In this document: piece after piece, positions 1 to 22,210 of the stretch | How the letters are laid out: each line of letters starts with the position of its first letter | Position numbering within the stretch: the first letter of the stretch is position 1 | Notes under the pieces: model-generated | What the model was told of the DNA's origin: nothing | Seen by the model: the letters and a program-made list of their open reading frames with translations, nothing else | Databases searched by the model: none | Assembly: GCA_021613335.1 (NCBI GenBank) | Contig: JAJTWR010000266.1 | Coordinates: forward strand, 5,014,501 to 5,078,500 | Length of the DNA: 64,000 nt | Direction: 5' to 3' | DNA from: Whitmania pigra | Taxonomy: Eukaryota; Annelida; Clitellata; Hirudinida; Haemopidae | Made by a program: the position numbers and the translations under genes

Positions 1-229
<229 letters not shown>

Positions 230-3200
230 TTATTCACTAATTATTGTAATAACCACGAGTATGAAGGCTGTCATTATCTACCATTTGTGAAAAAATAAAA
301 CGATTCTTCGTATTTTATAAATTGAATAAATTGATATAAATGGTTTTTTTAAACTCTAGAGTTTATTATGACTTTAATTTAATCAACATAAATCGTGACA
401 TTTTTTAACGATGTTTAAAATGTTCAAAAACATTTGGATGATCCGGATCAGTAACCAGTAACCGATATCCAGAGTAGTGAACTAAAGTTGCAACTAAATT
501 AACTTTAATTAACATATGACATAACAATTATTTAAAGTCGTTAAGAACACCGGGATTTGTGTAATAACCACTCTTTTTAATAAAGTAATAATTTCTTAAT
601 AAAGAACATTTTCAGTCATCTTCCGGCGTTCTTGAAACCTGGTAAGAAGATTTTCATCGCTTCCAGACAATAATTCCCAGAAACATCGAATTAAAAATGA
701 CAGATTACCGTTTAGCAGGAAATATAAGAAATAAATTGAAAATATTCTCCAGGATCCATCAGCCTAGAACTGCAAGGTGCACGACTGGGGTCGAAGACAT
801 TATTGTTGTTATCGTTATCATCATTATCACCACCAGCATCATCATCATCGCAACAATAATCTTCTGAAAATCCATTTTGTCATCAGCTGAGTAAACAAAT
901 TGTTAAGACGGAGGACACCGATGTTTGAATTCGAATCTCAGTCCCCTTCTGTTACCCTCCATTTGCATCTTTTCATTCCACGTCTTTGTTGCTAATCAAT
1001 CGACTTGATATGCTCTTGAGGAGTATTTAATGGAATTTGTTGATGAAAATGTTTTCATCCACACTTCGGAAGCAACGAAGTTTTTTTGAAGAATTTTTTA
1101 TTTATATTTATTTTTTATTTCTATTTTTATTTATTTTTTATTGAATTTTTAATGCATATAAGAGTGAAATAAACGTGTGACATTTTAATTCTTTTACGCT
1201 AAACTCACACGAATAAAGTTATTGTTGTACTGGCATCTTTCGACTGAAATATTAAATCTCCAACCAACCCGAACTTATGATAAAAATAATAATAATTATT
1301 GCAATGACGATAATAACTGTGATTTATTGCATGTGAATTATTTTCTTAAAAAAAGAAAGCTTTTCCTTGGTACAGAGTTGATTGTTAAGTTTATGGTGAG
1401 TCGTGTGTGTTGGTACTTGGCAGCGGAGAGAAATTTTATTGTTGTATGTCCTGCTAATGTCGGCCTATAAAGATGCCTCGATATATTACCAGGAGAAAAA
1501 CCAAAGTATTCCAAGGAAGTGAATTTTTCCTTTGCTTTTAGAAGAATTTACTAAACGCAGTTTAAAGCTTTTTTTCCAGCGTTTGTGCCTGACATGTTGA
1601 ACGATTCCAGTGAAATAATCGTTGAGACGACCACGGGTTAATGGAGTCGTTTCCGATAAGAAGTGATAAACTATTTTTTCTCAGCATAAGTTTTAATCTC
1701 GATTTCGGGAGACATTTTTAATTAAAGTATTTTTTTTAATAAAAAATTATTTTCATCACAATTTCAATTTATTAAATAAAATCATTCACCATGGGCGGAC
1801 TTAGTTGAAAGTCCAAATATTTTTCGTGACTCGATAAACAAACGAGTCCTCTTGAAGAAGTCTTTCACACGGTCACGTACGTTTGTTGTCGGTGGCTGCA
1901 TTCGATATTTCGAACTCGTGTCAGGATTATTTGAATTTTAGCGTCAAAGCGATGTCCACAACTGCCCAAAAACTTTTAAAATTGTCAGAATTAAATGGAA
2001 AAACAATTGCTAAGCGATGCTTGAGCATTTTAATCTCTGATTCTATCTCCGGAGTGAAAGCTTATCCAAAAAAAATTTCCAAACTTTTCAAAACATTTTC
2101 CTGTTCGATTTTAGCTCAGAAGTTGCTTTTCCCGGGAGATGTGTCTTGTTGAGTTCTTACAACCTGCATCTGAACACGTCCAGTGCAAATTCTAAAAATT
2201 CTCTGCTCTGAACTGTTGTGTTTAAGCCTCGCAAAATTTAATAGAAAAATGCCTTCCTGTTATAGCGAACGATGAGTTTCATTTTTCGTGCAAATTTTTG
2301 TGTTAGACAATGTTTTAGAATTGTTTGAAAACATTTTCGCAGAAATGTTTCTTAAAATATCCTTTCTTCGATAAAATGACTTATGAAGTCATAGTTTGAA
2401 ATCATTTCATATGCTTTAGGTCTGCGAATCGCTTAATGTTTATTCACCTCTTTTCCATGACGTTCCTTTGTTCCAACTGCAAATCTTCGTTTATGTGACT
2501 GACGAAAAATCATGGAAGTGATCCCTAAAAGCTGGATCTATTTCCTATCGATCAATTCATTTGCGGATGTGCACGGAATTCGGCATCTACAGAAAAAGGC
2601 GGGATGATGCCAAGTACGCGCGAGATTAGGAAGCATCAAAAGGAGCAGATAAGCGAAATGGAACAAACTGGCGTTATCTTATCGAGGAATGGAAGAATTC
2701 TCTTTATTCCACGCGATGAAACGATAAAAAATTAAAAACAGGAAAAACTGAATCATTGTTCTTGAAACATCTGCTCAGCGAAGGCGTGTGCGTGTCGACG
2801 GAGGGATGGAAAGAAAGTAAATGAAGAGAAGTGAGTGGTAAAAGAGTGCGGAGATTAAAGGGCGTTCTCGTTTGGCGGACAATTTATTGTTTCCCGGGCA
2901 TGGAGGGATCGACCTCTGGAAGACGTGATTGGCTCAGAGTCACGACTGAGTCCAATCGATGCGGTAACCGCTCGATATTACAGAGTAATGCCATCGCCCG
3001 CTCTCAATTAAATTGAGGAAAGCTGTTCATCTATAATGCATCTGCTGATGAGAACCGAGTCATCCAATTGTCTCGGTCGTTAGCGTGCAGTCTTTGATCT
3101 TTCAAGCGAGAGGCTGGATGTGACTACGAGCGCCACTCCTTGAATGTGCGGGCGTGATCGCGATGATATTTTCCAGGATCGCCTTAAAGAAATAAGTTGT

Positions 3201-5577
3201 AGGTCTGCAGATCAAAAGACTCCTTCGATGCTACGTGGAAACGATTTTTTTAGATTTACGGAAACCATTAAATGGTCAGGAATCAAATGTCCATTTAATC
3301 TCTGCGAGAAACTCTTGGTTTAAAAGTCAGTCTCAATGATTTGGCGTCTCCTTGCCTTGTTCGACTGAAGATGTTTTTACTCTTAAATTACCTGAAGTGA
3401 TAACACTATTTAGGATTTTATTGGAATGATTTTTACGTGGTGCAAGAGTTAACGACGCCATTTTAAAGACTTGATCATTATTTTCCGACCTGACACAATT
3501 CCACACCCAATCAATTAATTGCCGCCTTCATTCCGCTGGAGTTGCAAGACATCCACTCCTCATTTAACACTCTGGATCGTCATTCGCAAGCTTCGGATGG
3601 AAGTTCGATGATGATGATGATGGTGATGGTGATGATGGCGGCGATGCATATACCTTCGTAAACCAATTTCTAATAGCTGTATTCTTAATCAGAATCACTT
3701 TTTGATTCTTAGAGGTGAACATTTTTCGCAATTTTTTGCTCCATAGTAATTGGGATCTTGCTTCTCACCTGTATTGTTGCAAAGCAGGTGCGTAATTGGT
3801 GGCGAGTAATGATAGTGATGACGGAAATAATTAAGGGATGAGTGGAAGTAAAAAAAAATGAAATTTTTCCCTGGATGAAACCATTGAATAATTTCTAATT
3901 ACTATTTAATTACTATTTTGCATGAACTTGATGAAAGGTGCCATGAATTTGAGTTCAGCTTAGGAAGAAGTCTTGTTTTAAGGCGTTAAGAAGTCTTGCT
4001 TTTCATTTTCTCCAATCCATTGTCTGTTCGTGCATTCTTTTCAAATCCACTTACCATCATCATTATCATCACTATCTCCTTCAATGTCCTGAAATTTTGC
4101 TGCACATATGCATGACTTGTGAGAGTTTATTCCCTGGCCTAGCGTTTCGTGCGGACGTCATTGTGGTGATGATGGCGATGATGGGGATGATGACAATGTG
4201 AAGTTGATGATGATGATGACAACGTGAAGGTGATGATGGTGATGATGACGATGAAGGCGGATGTCGCATGAGGTGATGAAAAAATGATAAAAAGCTTTTG
4301 GCAGAAGAAGCTTGACTTGACGTTGAACTGAGCAGGTGTGCTAAAGAACAGGTGGGACGCGGGAATTAAAACACGAAATGGTGAAATTAAAATTTATGGC
4401 TTAAATGGAACAATGCTTTCCAATTATCAGTTCTCTTGTCCCTCATTAAAGCTTAATGAAACAATTATGCGAAAAGCGTCAATTTCGATAAAATGAATAT
4501 ATATAGCACGGAAATACATATGTGTAGAAATATTTAATGGAAAATTAAAGCCGAAATAGCAAACATAAGGATTACGCAAATTCAACGTTCGGTTGTGTTT
4601 CCATCTTTGTTTCGTGTTTTACAACTTCTGGGGAATCAACATTTGTTCGTTCAAATAACTCATTTTTTCGATCGAAAATAGTTCTCAAATGACACTCGGC
4701 GGAAGAATATCAGTCTAAGAGGCGTCAACTCCACTCGAGATGTTAAATGACAACAAGCGCCGAGGACTGCCAGAACCAGGAAAGGTCGCGAATGAAAAGG
4801 TTGACTAACGGCTGAAACACATGGAAAATCCTTCTCGTTGGCAGGTCATTTACTGCTTCTCGCTGATATCGAGCACATGTCCTTCGTTCCCGCTCTCTTT
4901 ACGTCCTTACAAATCTCTGCTCGTATCTTTAATGGGCGGTTAATTGCACGCCTCGAAAGCTTTGTTGTTGGTACGTGGTTCGCAGTTGCTCGAATGAAGT
5001 CCTTTCCAAGAGGCGACGATTCTTCCTTCTTCTCGAGTCCTCGGAGCATCGAGTCGCCGACGCAACTCGGATGAAGAGCAAATCACGTGTCGCGTCGGAA
5101 GCATTGATTTGCAATGGATGTTGCCACTGGTTGTGTCTCTTTTCTTTATTGCTCGATCGATGAGCCTCTTCGTCTGCATTTCTCCCGCCTTGATTTCCTC
5201 GCCACAGCGTGACATGCGCAGTTGAGGAAATGGTTCGTCACCGGACAACAATCCGATGAACAGGGTCTCCTCATCTTTGCCTTTGTTGCTTCAATCATGA
5301 CTGCAATTTATCGTTAAATTTCTATTTGGAATTACGTAATATTTTTTTACTTATTTTACTTCTGTGGTCTTATAATTGATTGTATTTAATTCATTTAATT
5401 TCGCACGAGAACGGTGATTCAGACGAACGACATAACCTCCATCTCTTTACTTATAAACTCTTGGCGAGTCACTCTCTGGTACACGATGTGGACACAAAAA
5501 TCTTGGCTGCAGCTAGAAATAAAAGTTTATATCCGTTCGTGCTCAGGAATCGTTCGTCAACGAACCATTTCGTGACC

Positions 5578-5695
5578 ATGTGACCATTTTTATCATGTGA
5601 CCATTTTTATCATGTGACCATTTTTATCATGTGACCATTTTTATCATGTGACCATTTTTATCATGTGACCATTTTTATCATGTGATCATGTTATC
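5578..5695. repeat. 17-bp minisatellite, about 7 copies
   Basis: Unit ATGTGACCATTTTTATC repeats head to tail at 5578, 5595, 5612, 5629, 5646 and 5663. A diverged seventh copy starts at 5680. Copies 1 to 6 look identical, which suggests recent expansion. There are no spacers, so it is not a CRISPR array. Confidence 0.95.
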
Positions 5696-6234
5696 ATTCG
5701 CCTGAGCAGGAGGAGACACCATGTGATGAGGACAAAAGACGCGAAATGGATCGCTGAGACAACACAGGACCTAACAACATCGATGATTGCCTCTATTTAT
5801 CTCCTTTAGATTTTCCTTCTTTCATTAGATTTTCCTCTTTTCCGTTCCAATTCTTTTTTTTTTCTCTCCGTTTGGAAATTTTCCAGATTTTTCTGCCGTC
5901 GCCAAGCTCAGACGTTGTGAGGATTTAATTGATTCAGAAAAGAAGATGCGAAGGTCAACCGTGGAATGTTCGTTGCTCCCCATTTCTACCCACTTCTCCT
6001 CCCAAATCACCACCCACTCAAGTTTCCCACTCAAACCTCGACGAGGCGCTAATGACGCCTTCAATTTGACGCACCTAACAATCAATAATTAATCCTCTCC
6101 ACTGCATTCATCATTCAATCCTTTAACATCCTCCATTCCATGATTCATCGGTGTGACGTCACACTACACTTTCATCATCTTCTGCTCATCTTGTGTTGAG
6201 GAGTGATAAAGTATGACTGAGCAGAAAACATAAA

Positions 6235-6262
6235 CTATATATTATATATTATATATATTTTT

Positions 6263-6295
<33 letters not shown>

Positions 6296-6312
6296 TTTAT
6301 ATATTATATATA
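6235..6312. repeat. AT/AAT simple repeat with palindromic flanks
   Basis: An AAT array (about 6267-6294) is flanked on both sides by near-palindromic TATATATTATATA stretches, so the block could form an AT-rich cruciform. No coding role is seen. Confidence 0.8.
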
Positions 6313-8018
6313 ATGATAAGCCTGAGACTTGTTATACTGAGATATGTGATGAAAAAGTTTCCAATGAAGAATGAACGAGAGTCATCCCAGTAAAGATTTA
6401 CGAAGCTGTGCTGAAGGAATGTTTCATCGTCACATAATAACAACATCACTGTCCCAAAATTCTACCAGCAAGGAATTGAAACTCTTAATTCAATTTCATA
6501 TTTTATTTTATGTATTATTTTATTTTCATCTGTAGATTATTTCAGGAAGAACAGGACAGAAACCACGAGGAAACTCCATTATTTTGTAATAACTTGCTAA
6601 ACAAAAATTGATCGTGTGGTAATTTTAGTATGTTATCTCATTATATATTTGTGATAACTTCTTAAGTTTGTAGTTGGTGCATTATTTGAATTATTTGTAC
6701 TTAAAACCTTACGCCTTTCAGTAGGTGTCGTGCAAATGAATTTTATTTGGTGGACAGCCTGAGAATAATATAGTTTATTATTTTTTTTATTTTAATAGTT
6801 TATTAAGTCCAAAAATATATTCTTTCTGTCTTTGTTTATATCGCTTGTAATAGTTTTTATAGTTTAGTTTTTATAGTTTTTGCATTTTGACACTTTACCT
6901 GCATCGACGAACAAAGATATGTTGTTTCAGAGTCCGCGTGGTGTGGTTGAAGATTTCATCTCAAAATATCGAAAGACCAAGAAAACCTTAATTGAAAATG
7001 ATGTGGTATAAAATGAGGTATAAAATGGACCGTTATATCTAACTGTGCATTTTTAGGTACAAATGTATCTCTAACTTATCTCAAAAACTTATGACCTATA
7101 ATACATGCATAATATATAGTTATTGCCACGAAGGACCTCTTGAAAACATATTAATTATCCTGCAATTACTCGCACCTGCCCTCTTACGGAGAATAATATT
7201 CCCATTTTTATGGCCTTCTGCTAGCAGAGAACGTGATTTTCATGAAATGGTGGACATAAATTCACATTCCTCTTGTCTGCGTTTGTCGCTTGCGCAGTAA
7301 TTGCTTGAGAAAATTTAATAAGCAATCCTTCAAATAATAGGCTATCCTGGGATGTCAAATATCGATTGAACTTCGGCTTTGTCCTCTTTATTCACTTCGA
7401 CAAAAATTAAATTTGTTTTTGTAAAAAATTCATTTAATTGGAAATCTTTATTAATATTAATGAAATAAAATTAACAATTTGAATGTAGCTATATAATAAG
7501 CTTCAAAATGATATGGAAGTGGTTACAATTACAAAACAATCTTTCAAAATGTTCAAGTAATCGTCACTTGCTGTAATAAAATACAAATTAATTTGGTCGC
7601 TAATACAAGTAATAATTAACATTCATGTTTAGGTGAATATGAATATTTTATGGAAATAATTAAAATGTAATAAAAACAATAATTGTCATGATTCATAATT
7701 ATTCGTCATCCGCGCAGACAAAATCAATGCGTTCATTGTTGCCCGAGGTAAGCCGTGAAATCGATAAATCCCTCCTTCTTTTTTTCATTTAATAATAAAT
7801 CTTTTTTCTCTTAACTCACGAATTTTCATTAAATTCTTTCAAAGGAAGCAATTGATTCGTCGGTGGCACTTCACTTTCAGCCGCGGAGCAACAACCGGTG
7901 TGCGCCGTGGAAGCTTTTATGGAGTCTTCGCCGACTCGACGGTCTGCGTTCTGCTCGCATCGGCTGGAGATTGCTTTCATTTTCCGTGGAGTTACCAGCG
8001 CCTGTGTAATCGTTCGAC

Positions 8019-15354
<7,336 letters not shown>

Positions 15355-15500
15355 AACAATCCTTAAAATTTTCAATTGTACAAATTGTAAGAGGAGTGTG
15401 TACAGTTATCTTTCTGTGGCTACCTGACTAATAACTCGCTCCTTGATTCGTTCGACACACGAGAATATTTCCTTCGTTTTCAGAGCAGACTTAACTCGAC

Positions 15501-15506
15501 AATAAA
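15501..15506 (+). promoter_or_regulatory. Polyadenylation signal AATAAA of the SUEL-lectin gene
   Basis: AATAAA lies about 147 bases after the stop codon at 15354 and 138 bases before the ATG of the next gene, so the two transcription units are closely spaced. Confidence 0.6.
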
Positions 15507-15643
15507 GATTTTAAACGACGATTTGCTTTGTCAGTAGATTGAATGTCGTTTGTATTTATTGTTTAATACAAATAACTGATTACTATCGTCCATTTCTGTT
15601 CGGCTATAAACGATTTTGTTGTTGGCGTTAAGAAGGTCTGAAA

Positions 15644-18470
<2,827 letters not shown>

Positions 18471-18770
18471 ATCCAACCAGACGACACTCGTCAATGGAAA
18501 TTCTTTAGTTTGGAAATGGAACCGTTTCTATTTTACATCTGAATTGATTGATATTGGGTGTCAATCAGCTATCGATCACCCCCCGATTGGAAGGAAATAT
18601 TGTCCTCAGTTTCAGTTGAGAGGCTGATGAAGAAAAGAATCGATGAAATGAATTTAAACAGTTTAAACAGTTACCTTATAGTTTTATTGAAATTTTATTT
18701 CCTTTCATCGATACTAAATCTGTTTGATACGGTCAAGAAGGTTTTCAAGCAGAATGCATCTGATTAGGTC

Positions 18771-18776
18771 AATAAA
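18771..18776 (+). promoter_or_regulatory. Polyadenylation signal AATAAA of the ZGLP1-like gene
   Basis: AATAAA lies 300 bases after the stop at 18470. It is the first good signal on this strand. Confidence 0.5.
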
Positions 18777-19484
18777 GCATTTAAAACCAATCATCCGATT
18801 TTTCTTTCGACCTAAGTTATGTCGCTCTAATTAATCGTTAAATATAAAACTTTAAAAAGCAGCGTAAACAGTTTCAAATCACATTAATAAAGTGATGCGG
18901 AGTAGTACAAAAAAAATGATAACCAGAAGACTGATATATTTCTTACAATAGCTTTAAGAAACAAATTAACTTAGTGAAAACGAAAAATTCTTTTTTGTTA
19001 GAGATGGGGAATTGAGTAGAAATTGTTCAAAAAAGTTCGAGAAAGCCATAAAATTCTATCTTTCTAATTTCCTGTTTTGTTCATTTCCGTTTGCAAACCA
19101 AATTAACTAACAATCCGATTCGAGCTACAAAATGTTTTATTCAAGCACATAACACTTAAGGATGAAAATAAGTTTACAATAGTGGAAAATGTCTCTTTAG
19201 TAAATATTAACGAGAGGTTTTAAAAATGTTGGAAAGAATTTATAATGAGGATAATGATGGAATTTTAGCTTAAGGTTGATGAATTTTTTTAATTTCTCGC
19301 ACATTAACAGTTAACAGTTGTTCGTCTATTTTTTTAGTTTTTGTTTTTTTTATAAATTGGAATTCAATTTCATTGTTTTCATTGGATGCATGGATACATG
19401 TGCTTTAGGTCCATTGAGATTTTTATATCATTATCGCAATATTTAACCGTACCACGATAGAGATTAACAAATTATCCATAAATT
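18777..19484. other. AT-rich intergenic DNA
   Basis: No coding or RNA signature seen. The stretch separates the ZGLP1-like gene from ELMOD3 on the same strand and presumably contains the ELMOD3 promoter. Confidence 0.6.
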
Positions 19485-20594
19485 ATGGATCGCATGGATG
19501 CTTGCCTCGGAGACAACGTTGCCAATGTTCCGTCATTGGTCTCCTTCAAACCCCTCTTCATCGATACCATCGAAGTAACTTTTATGGATGCTCCTAAAGA
19601 AAACAATTTTGATTTGAAATTTTTCGATGTTTCGAAATTTGATGGCAATTTCCAATCATCTGATGAAAACAGAGCCGGACCCGTTGGTGACTCGGGAGAA
19701 TATTCAATCATTGAGTTTACAAATGTCTCTGCTGGTGAAGAGAACAGAAAATTAATGAATTTTGGTTATGGACATGGAGACAATGTGCAACTACATGGTA
19801 CTCAGTTTTGCAAACAAATGAATGAGAAAATTCCCTATTTTAATGAGGATGAAGATGATGATGTTGCAATAACATATAGCAAGGCCTTGGACAATTTTTG
19901 TAAAGAAGACATACTGTGTAATTATTCTTCCCTTATACCCCCAGAAAGTCCAAAGGATATATCTATTTTAAGAACTTTGATTAATTACATTTTTGGTCAT
20001 ACTAAGTTATCAGAAAGCCTTAAAGATGAAAAAGATTATGTTATGTGTTTGGCAAAAGTTTCTTTTGATAATTCATCAAAGCTTCATTTTCTAATTCTAA
20101 AAGAAATATTCAAAACACTCCTCAAAAGTTCCATATGTCCTCGATTTGGAGAACACTGGGAAATCATTGGATTCCAAGGTAATGACCCAGCTTCTGACTT
20201 GAGGAGTGGAGGTATTTTGTCCCTCTTGCAGATTTTGTACATGATCTCTGATGAGAAATGTAGATTGATAGCAAGAGACATCTTTCAACTATCGAGAGAC
20301 AACATTCAGGAGTTTCCATTCTGTTCTGTTGGAATCAATTTGACAGTCATCTGTTTGAAAGTTTTGAGAAGTGGTGTTCTCAACAGAGAATTCAATGAAC
20401 AGAAAGAAATCCTTGAGCTGCTCAATGAGTTTTACTGTTCTCTCTTTTATGAGTTTTATTCTCAGTGGAAACTCAAGAAAAAGAAAATCATTGAATGCAG
20501 TCTTACTTTGGATTGCATCGAGAAGAAGGCACTCAAACATCCCTGCAAATTGATTAAAGCTTACAAAAACCTTTTTAGAAAACAATCGAGCTAA
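19485..20594 (+). CDS. ELMOD3: ELMO domain-containing protein 3, intronless
   Basis: One uninterrupted frame of 369 codons from ATG (MDRMDA...). The N-terminal third is acidic and variable. Residues from about 120 follow human ELMOD3 closely: a short S-x-AL motif, a YIFG motif, then the ELMO domain from about 225. The domain's hallmark reads HWEIIGFQGNDPASDLR, with R240 in the position of the arginine needed for GAP activity in ELMOD proteins. IFQLSRDNIQEFPFC follows. ELMOD proteins are GTPase-activating proteins for ARL2 and ARF-family GTPases; ELMOD3 is linked to cilia and actin-rich stereocilia in vertebrates. The protein matches the family's usual length (human about 380). All neighbours have several introns and this gene has none, which suggests a retrocopy origin or complete intron loss. 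No frameshift or stop is seen, so it looks functional. Confidence 0.93.
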   Translation: MDRMDACLGDNVANVPSLVSFKPLFIDTIEVTFMDAPKENNFDLKFFDVSKFDGNFQSSDENRAGPVGDSGEYSIIEFTNVSAGEENRKLMNFGYGHGDNVQLHGTQFCKQMNEKIPYFNEDEDDDVAITYSKALDNFCKEDILCNYSSLIPPESPKDISILRTLINYIFGHTKLSESLKDEKDYVMCLAKVSFDNSSKLHFLILKEIFKTLLKSSICPRFGEHWEIIGFQGNDPASDLRSGGILSLLQILYMISDEKCRLIARDIFQLSRDNIQEFPFCSVGINLTVICLKVLRSGVLNREFNEQKEILELLNEFYCSLFYEFYSQWKLKKKKIIECSLTLDCIEKKALKHPCKLIKAYKNLFRKQSS

Positions 20595-20876
20595 TTTGTG
20601 CTTATTTTAACTATCAATAGATTTATTTTAAAATTGACGCAAATATTTTAGATATTGTATGTCACGCTGTATTTGAAGTAACGCTAGGTTTGCCATCTAC
20701 AGAGGGCTGTGAAAATTCTACAAACATTAAATTAAAAATCGGTTTAGCTATTATTTTTGTTATTGTTAATCATTATTAACCGTTAAAGGGTTTAACTTCG
20801 CAATAGCCGGTTATTTAATGCGGAACTTGATAGCTTTGGAAAGCGAATAAGTATAAGTATTAAGCGCGTTTACTCG

Positions 20877-21174
20877 GCTGGGAGTTGTAGCGTGCTCCTG
20901 TAATCCAGCTATTGGAGGCCGGGAACGGAGGACGGTTTGAGGTCGGGGGTTCTGAGGGTCGTCGTGCTATGTCGATCGGGTGTCCGCACTAAGCCCGGCA
21001 TCAATATGGCGGCCCGGGGGGAGCCTCGGGTGGCCAGGTTGTCTAAGGAGGGATGGACTGGCCCAGGGTGGAAACACAGCAGGCAAAAGTCCCCGTGTCG
21101 GGCAGTAGTGGGACCGCACCCGTGAATGGACTTCGGTTCTCAGCCCGGCCGAAACAATTGGACCCGTTCCTTTT
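20877..21174 (+). ncRNA. RN7SL: Signal recognition particle RNA (7SL), metazoan type
   Basis: GC-rich island of about 298 nt (human 7SL about 300) in AT-rich DNA. Alignment by eye to metazoan 7SL is strong. The 5' Alu domain has the CCTGTAATCCAGCTA segment, with UGUAA for SRP9/14. The near-invariant stretch CGATCGGGTGTCCGCACTAAG follows, then GGCATCAATATGG. Helix 6 contains CTAAGGAGGG with the GGAG tetraloop bound by SRP19. Helix 8 has GGCCCAGG and GGAAACACAGCAGG, the SRP54-binding symmetric-loop sequences. The closing Alu strand is GTAGTGGGACCGC. A T6 run at 21171-21176 ends the gene. The RNA scaffolds SRP for co-translational targeting to the ER. Transcription by Pol III with internal plus upstream elements is known for 7SL. 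Any protein read from this block is spurious. Confidence 0.96.
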
Positions 21175-21176
21175 TT
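21171..21176 (+). terminator. Pol III T-run terminator of SRP RNA
   Basis: TTTTTT immediately follows the last paired segment of the SRP RNA, as expected for an RNA polymerase III terminator. Confidence 0.85.
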
Positions 21177-22124
21177 GATGTGATGCGTTCTTGGACGAAA
21201 GGTATGGGGTTCGAAACCTGGTTCTCGACGTCAGCAATTGGGACCGCTCACAACCCACTAGATTTAATCGAAAATGTTTAAGAGATGCTCTAAGAGCTCA
21301 ATTATCTGTGTCACAAAGCTTTGCCCAAAGTTACCACAACTACGACAGTTATTGGGTAGTAGTAATGTATTTGTTTCACAAAACATTTATAACTATCTTC
21401 ACCCATCACAACGTGTGTTGAAATTATTTAGAACTGTTGACGGAGGCATTTCCTTAATCCATTTTGGCATCAATAGTGAACATGCATCCAACAATTGTTT
21501 AATCAGCCAATAATGTATAAAACAACAGCACAGATATTGCCCTGGATTGAAGGAAAAACTTGACAATATTGTGGATATCCAGTAAATAAGTTAATAACAT
21601 AATCAATGCATGCCACTTAGAAACACCAGATTCCAGTTAAAAATGGCTAATGAAATGGTGAGTTGATGGATTGTAGTCACCAAAATAAAACAATTCCCAT
21701 TTTAAAACACAAAGATAGCTGGCAGCATGTCCATCACCAACGTGCTTGCCAGCTTTCCAATGAGGCTCGAAATGCAAGCATGGTAATGATTAAAACTTCC
21801 ATCATAATTTTGTTTACCATGTTAGTTCTATTTACAAGATGTATAGCCTTTGTTCCAGAGTACTATTTCAAGGACATGAAAGATTCAGACATAGCCAATC
21901 CAACACATATTATGCTGTTAAAGCATAACTCTGAAACATAGAATGAAAGATGTCTTTCTTAAGAATCAAACCTTCAAAAACACAATTCAATCATTGAGAG
22001 TTGTGGCCTATCGGCCAGAGCAGTGAGCACAAAATAATGATGATATTTTTGCATTAAGCTTTATATAGAGATATATACAGGTATGTGTTGGAGCCCCAAA
22101 AATTGACATTTGACAAATTAAAGT
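21177..22124. other. Intergenic stretch between SRP RNA and the LARP1 3' end
   Basis: No recognised gene. A 92-codon frame at 21663-21941 (+) contains one hydrophobic segment (IIILFTMLVLF) preceded by a possible start exon ATGGCTAATGAAATG|GTGAGT at 21643-21657. I could not place it in a family and do not call it as a gene. Confidence 0.5.
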
Positions 22125-22130
22125 TTTATT
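22125..22130 (-). promoter_or_regulatory. Polyadenylation signal of LARP1 (AATAAA on the minus strand)
   Basis: TTTATT on the plus strand, about 80 bases past the LARP1 stop codon. Confidence 0.55.
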
Positions 22131-22210
22131 GTTAAGGTCACTTTATTCAATGATTCCAACCCTTTTAAGAGATTGAGGCAGCCAACTGACATTTTGTTCA
22201 CAAATGGAAA

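Larger units (their letters stand above)
230..8018. other. Intergenic or upstream DNA, no gene recognised
   Basis: I see no protein family, RNA gene or coherent exon chain here. Open frames are short and lack recognisable motifs. The stretch holds GAT-rich simple repeats (about 3608-3650 and 4170-4262), a 17-bp minisatellite (5578-5695) and an AT/AAT tract (6235-6312). Non-coding exons or the promoter of the gene starting at 8019 may lie in the right part. Confidence 0.6.

Noticed and set aside
5578..5695. Regular short repeats as a possible CRISPR array
   Set aside because: Units are head to tail without spacers and the genome is animal; it is a minisatellite.
20937..21125. 62-codon plus-strand frame in a GC-rich island, and a minus-strand frame at 21043-21258
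   Set aside because: The block is the SRP RNA gene; the frames are incidental.
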